Source: Mesorhizobium sp. NFR06
GTDB taxonomy: Bacteria > Pseudomonadota > Alphaproteobacteria > Rhizobiales > Rhizobiaceae
NCBI RefSeq assembly: GCF_900115245.1
Contig: NZ_FOVT01000002.1
Span: 475,440-539,439, forward strand
Length of the DNA stretch: 64,000 nt
Reading direction: 5' to 3'
This document shows positions 62,173-64,000 of the stretch, piece by piece. Each line of letters begins with the position of its first letter. Position 1 is the first letter of the stretch. The notes below the pieces were generated by a model. It was not told the DNA's origin. It saw nothing but the letters and a program-made list of their open reading frames with translations, and ran no database searches. Both the position numbers and the translations under genes were made by a program.

Positions 62173-62193
62173 CAAAATTCACGTGGAATTTTG
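62173..62193. promoter_or_regulatory. Operator-like palindrome upstream of the binding-protein gene
   Basis: CAAAATTC at 62173-62180 and GAATTTTG at 62186-62193 are perfect inverted arms around ACGTG. The site lies 131 bases upstream of the gene start, in a GC-rich region where AT-rich arms stand out. It is a candidate regulator site; the regulator is unknown. Confidence 0.4.
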
Positions 62194-62246
62194 ACCTGTT
62201 GGAAAAAGCGGTTACCGGCGGCCCGGCCGCGCCTTTCCCGGCGGCT

Positions 62247-62573
62247 TCAGGGGCTTGGAGCGAATTCCGCGCCGCGGCGCTTGCGCCGGTAGCCGACGGC
62301 GTAAAGCAGGAAGGCAAGCACCGCGAACACCGCGAAACCGGGCTGGGCCAGCACCCAGGCCGCGACGCCGTCCCAGACCAGCGGGCTTGCCTTGGCGCGC
62401 ACGAAGGTCTCGAAGGCTGCGCGGGTATCCGGCGAAGCCGCCAGCCAGCTTGCGTTGAGCGGCGTCATCACCAGCGACGAGGCGGCGACCGAACGTGTCG
62501 TGTCGATCACCGCCATGATGACGGAAATCGACAGCGCGACCATGGCCGCCAGCCGAAAGATGAAACGCAACAT
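62247..62573 (-). CDS. Hypothetical small membrane protein
   Basis: A 108-residue protein with two or three hydrophobic segments, one at the start (FRLAAMVALSISVIMAVI) and one at the end (FAVFAVLAFLLYAVGYRRKRRG) before a basic tail. The middle helix segment reads LVWDGVAAWVLAQP. No family is recognised with certainty, but similar short proteins are widespread in rhizobia. The ATG at 62573 places a hydrophobic helix at the N terminus. Confidence 0.65.
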   Translation of the reverse strand: MLRFIFRLAAMVALSISVIMAVIDTTRSVAASSLVMTPLNASWLAASPDTRAAFETFVRAKASPLVWDGVAAWVLAQPGFAVFAVLAFLLYAVGYRRKRRGAEFAPSP

Positions 62574-62706
62574 CGACGCTCTCCCCGGGAGCTCCCGTCT
62601 ACCCCGCAATCGACATAGAGCGTGCGCAATCCCCGCGCAATCGCGTCCCATGAAATTCACAAGGCCACGAAATTAACGGGCCTTGAAATTGAAGTGGCCG
62701 TGGAAA

Positions 62707-63408
62707 TTAGCGAACCCGCGCCGGTCTGCGCCGGTTGACCCGCCAGATTGCGAAAACGCCGCCGGCGATCGCCCCGACGATCAGCCCTCCCAAGCCGACA
62801 AAGACCGCGAAAAATCCGCAGGCGCCCTCGAAGCAGCTCATTTGGGTCAGGTCCGCGATCAGTGAGCCGGCGAAGAATCCGGCGCCGGCCCCGATCGCTC
62901 CGCCAAGGATGATGCCGAGCAGCGCGGCAAGGACCGAGATGAAGACGGGCGGCCGTTCGGTCTCCGCATTGGCGTAGACCGTCTCGGCGCCTGCGCCGCG
63001 GCGCAGGAGGTAGATGCACAGCAGCCCGATGGCGATCTCGGCCACGGTGTAGCCCAGTGCCTCGGCCGAGAAGACGAAGTCGGGTACGAGCAATACATAG
63101 GCCTGGCGAACGAGGAGCCAGATGATGATGGCGATCTGCCAGATCGTGTAGTGGCGCGGGAAGCGGGCCGACCGGTTGAAGGCCAGGCCAAGCAGGTACA
63201 GTCCCCAAATAATGGTGATGACGCCGCCGGTGAGGCCGCCATAAATCAGGAAGAAGACGTTTTCCGGCAGGCTGAAGTCGCCGATCAGCCGCCAGCTCGA
63301 GATCAGGCCATAGGCCGACAGCCCCATGACGATGACGAGCCAGGCCACCGGTATGAAGGAAAGCCCGCTATCCGGCCGCCCAGCGGGTTCCTGGTCGATC
63401 GATGCCAT
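62707..63408 (-). CDS. Multispanning membrane protein (DUF2569-like N-terminal part)
   Basis: A 233-residue protein. Four helices over residues 15-140 resemble DUF2569 (VAWLVIVMGLSAYGLISSW and FNRSARFPRHYTIWQIAIIIWLLV). A C-terminal part follows with glycine-rich membrane segments (LGIILGGAIGAGAGFFAG and GLGGLIVGAIAGGVFAIW) and a basic end (RRRPARVR). The call is by general pattern. Start MASIDQEPAG at 63408. No neighbour suggests a role. Confidence 0.6.
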   Translation of the reverse strand: MASIDQEPAGRPDSGLSFIPVAWLVIVMGLSAYGLISSWRLIGDFSLPENVFFLIYGGLTGGVITIIWGLYLLGLAFNRSARFPRHYTIWQIAIIIWLLVRQAYVLLVPDFVFSAEALGYTVAEIAIGLLCIYLLRRGAGAETVYANAETERPPVFISVLAALLGIILGGAIGAGAGFFAGSLIADLTQMSCFEGACGFFAVFVGLGGLIVGAIAGGVFAIWRVNRRRPARVR

Positions 63409-63756
63409 GCCAGGACGATCCCCCTCGCCCGTTGCAATTCCAGGAAAGCCCGTGGCGGCTTCCGTCGGAAAATGCGAAAATTGACCCGGCAATTCCAGCG
63501 AAAGCGCGCACCATTCCAACGGAATTGCCTGAAGAACACAGGTTCACGGCAGTCGACAGCCGACAGCAGCCGAAGTCAAGCATGGCCGGCGAGGGAAGCC
63601 CGGCCTGTGCACATCATTCGAAAGCCCCTCCTGAACCTCGCCTTCGCGCCATCCACGGCAAAAGCCGCCGGAATGCCGATATGGCTGTCGGTAGCTAATC
63701 AAGTTGTCCGGTTTGGTAGCACATCATTTGTCCGCTTCAGTTTGCGTCGAAGCGGT
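63409..63756. other. Gap without a supported gene between membrane protein and insertion sequence
   Basis: About 350 bases. The first part holds degenerate palindromic repeats. The middle (63540-63700) shows no supported gene; one plus-strand open frame has no good start site or family match. From about 63704 the sequence is insertion-sequence end DNA (TTGTCCGGTTTGGTAGC, then TTTGTCCGCTTC). Confidence 0.6.
63432..63538. repeat. Degenerate subtype A repeats (copy 9, two partial units)
   Basis: GCAATTCCAGGAAAG at about 63433 and GGCAATTCCAGCGAAAG at about 63489 start two incomplete units, closed by GGAATTGCC (63520-63529). They lie upstream of the membrane protein gene on its minus-strand 5' side. 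Confidence 0.55.
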
Positions 63757-64000
63757 TCACGCAGCTCTGCCGATTTGACGGCAGTTCTGGATTGGGGTGC
63801 CATCGGAGCTATATGCCGCAATGCGACGCGGCCCGTGGAAGATTGCGAACGTGCCATCAGGATATTGCCTGATCTTGACCGTGGCTTTGACGAAGTGATG
63901 TCGGATCGGACTTTGCGGCAGCTGCAATCTGAGCCGCGCGAAGGCGACTGTGTTGTCGCGAGCGACGACGCGCTCTTCCTGGAGGCACAGGATCTCGGCC
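63704..64000 (-). mobile_element. 3' end of an insertion sequence with transposase
   Basis: The end carries two TGTCCG motifs (near 63706 and 63729), consistent with an insertion-sequence terminal repeat. The minus-strand frame inside codes for a transposase. The element continues past the window edge, so its other end and target duplication cannot be seen. Confidence 0.65.
63757..64000 (-). CDS. Transposase (integrase-type, ISNCY-like), 5' end outside window
   Basis: The last 81 codons of a transposase. The translation includes CLQEERVVARDNTVAFARLR, HFVKATVKIRQYPDGTFAIFHG and RRIAAYSSDG, a C-terminal region like those of integrase-fold transposases of ISNCY type in rhizobia. The stop is at 63757-63759. 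The catalytic DDE region lies outside the window. Family assignment is by resemblance of this tail. Confidence 0.65.
   Translation of the reverse strand, partial: AEILCLQEERVVARDNTVAFARLRLQLPQSPIRHHFVKATVKIRQYPDGTFAIFHGPRRIAAYSSDGTPIQNCRQIGRAA

Noticed and set aside
63402..63698. A 98-codon plus-strand gene before the insertion sequence
   Set aside because: It runs through degenerate repeats, has no clear start site and no recognisable motif.

Overview
The window reads as a high-GC alphaproteobacterial chromosome, most like a Mesorhizobium or close relative in the Rhizobiales. Pointers are the heterotetrameric sarcosine oxidase operon, the ubiE-ubiB-coaBC order, DUF992 and other small secreted proteins typical of rhizobia, and a dispersed palindromic repeat (about 100 bp) that recurs at many gene ends. 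This is judged from protein and gene-order resemblance only. No rRNA, tRNA or CRISPR array was seen.

Layout. 1-6552: the end of a sugar-type ABC ATPase, then an oxidoreductase operon (GMC, SDR, GMC, Dabb protein) and an MFS sugar-acid-type carrier. 6653-10040: EamA exporter, endonuclease/phosphatase-fold protein and a CPA1 cation/proton antiporter, all on the minus strand. 10182-23489 (minus strand): a putative amine or alkanolamine catabolic region, made of an N-formylglutamate amidohydrolase-like protein, two APC permeases, a type III glutamine synthetase-like ligase, aldehyde and iron-type alcohol dehydrogenases and a polyamine-type ABC importer. It is interrupted by an XRE-PIN toxin-antitoxin pair and contains the decayed start of a second glutamine synthetase gene. 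A divergent RpiR regulator lies at 23633. 24707-28059: a tightly overlapping gtr-like glycan cassette (GtrA, ChbG/HpnK-type deacetylase, GtrB-like GT2, multispanning GT87-like enzyme). 28180-33706: an acyl-CoA catabolic cluster in which an ACAD11-like dehydrogenase and a separate ACAD11-type kinase occur with SDR, MaoC, a zinc-type reductase and TetR. 33873-34423: two small proteins around a strong terminator. 34512-39707: soxBDAG. 39921-46704: mixed small genes including rpsU, a SET protein, a TPR lipoprotein, DUF992, a frameshifted gene, an MFS carrier and a VOC protein. 46716-50671: ubiE, ubiB and a coaBC gene carrying an N-terminal ribbon-helix-helix domain. 50840-62042: a nucleoside salvage island with add and upp facing deoA, a purine nucleoside phosphorylase, cdd, a BMP-type nucleoside ABC transporter and, set apart, its likely binding protein. 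The right edge holds two membrane proteins and the 3' end of an insertion-sequence transposase.

How the parts work together. The nucleoside island imports nucleosides, deaminates cytidine and adenosine, and releases bases by phosphorolysis; upp salvages uracil. The sarcosine oxidase operon demethylates sarcosine to glycine and feeds one-carbon units to folate. The acyl-CoA cluster looks like a split version of the phosphorylation-dependent 4-hydroxyacyl-CoA pathway. The amine region probably combines uptake, gamma-glutamylation and aldehyde oxidation.

The most unusual items are the ribbon-helix-helix/CoaBC fusion, the XRE-PIN module with a composite antitoxin, the glutamine synthetase relic between duplicated permeases, the split ACAD11-like pathway, and the repeat family that supplies stop codons and hairpins to flanking genes.
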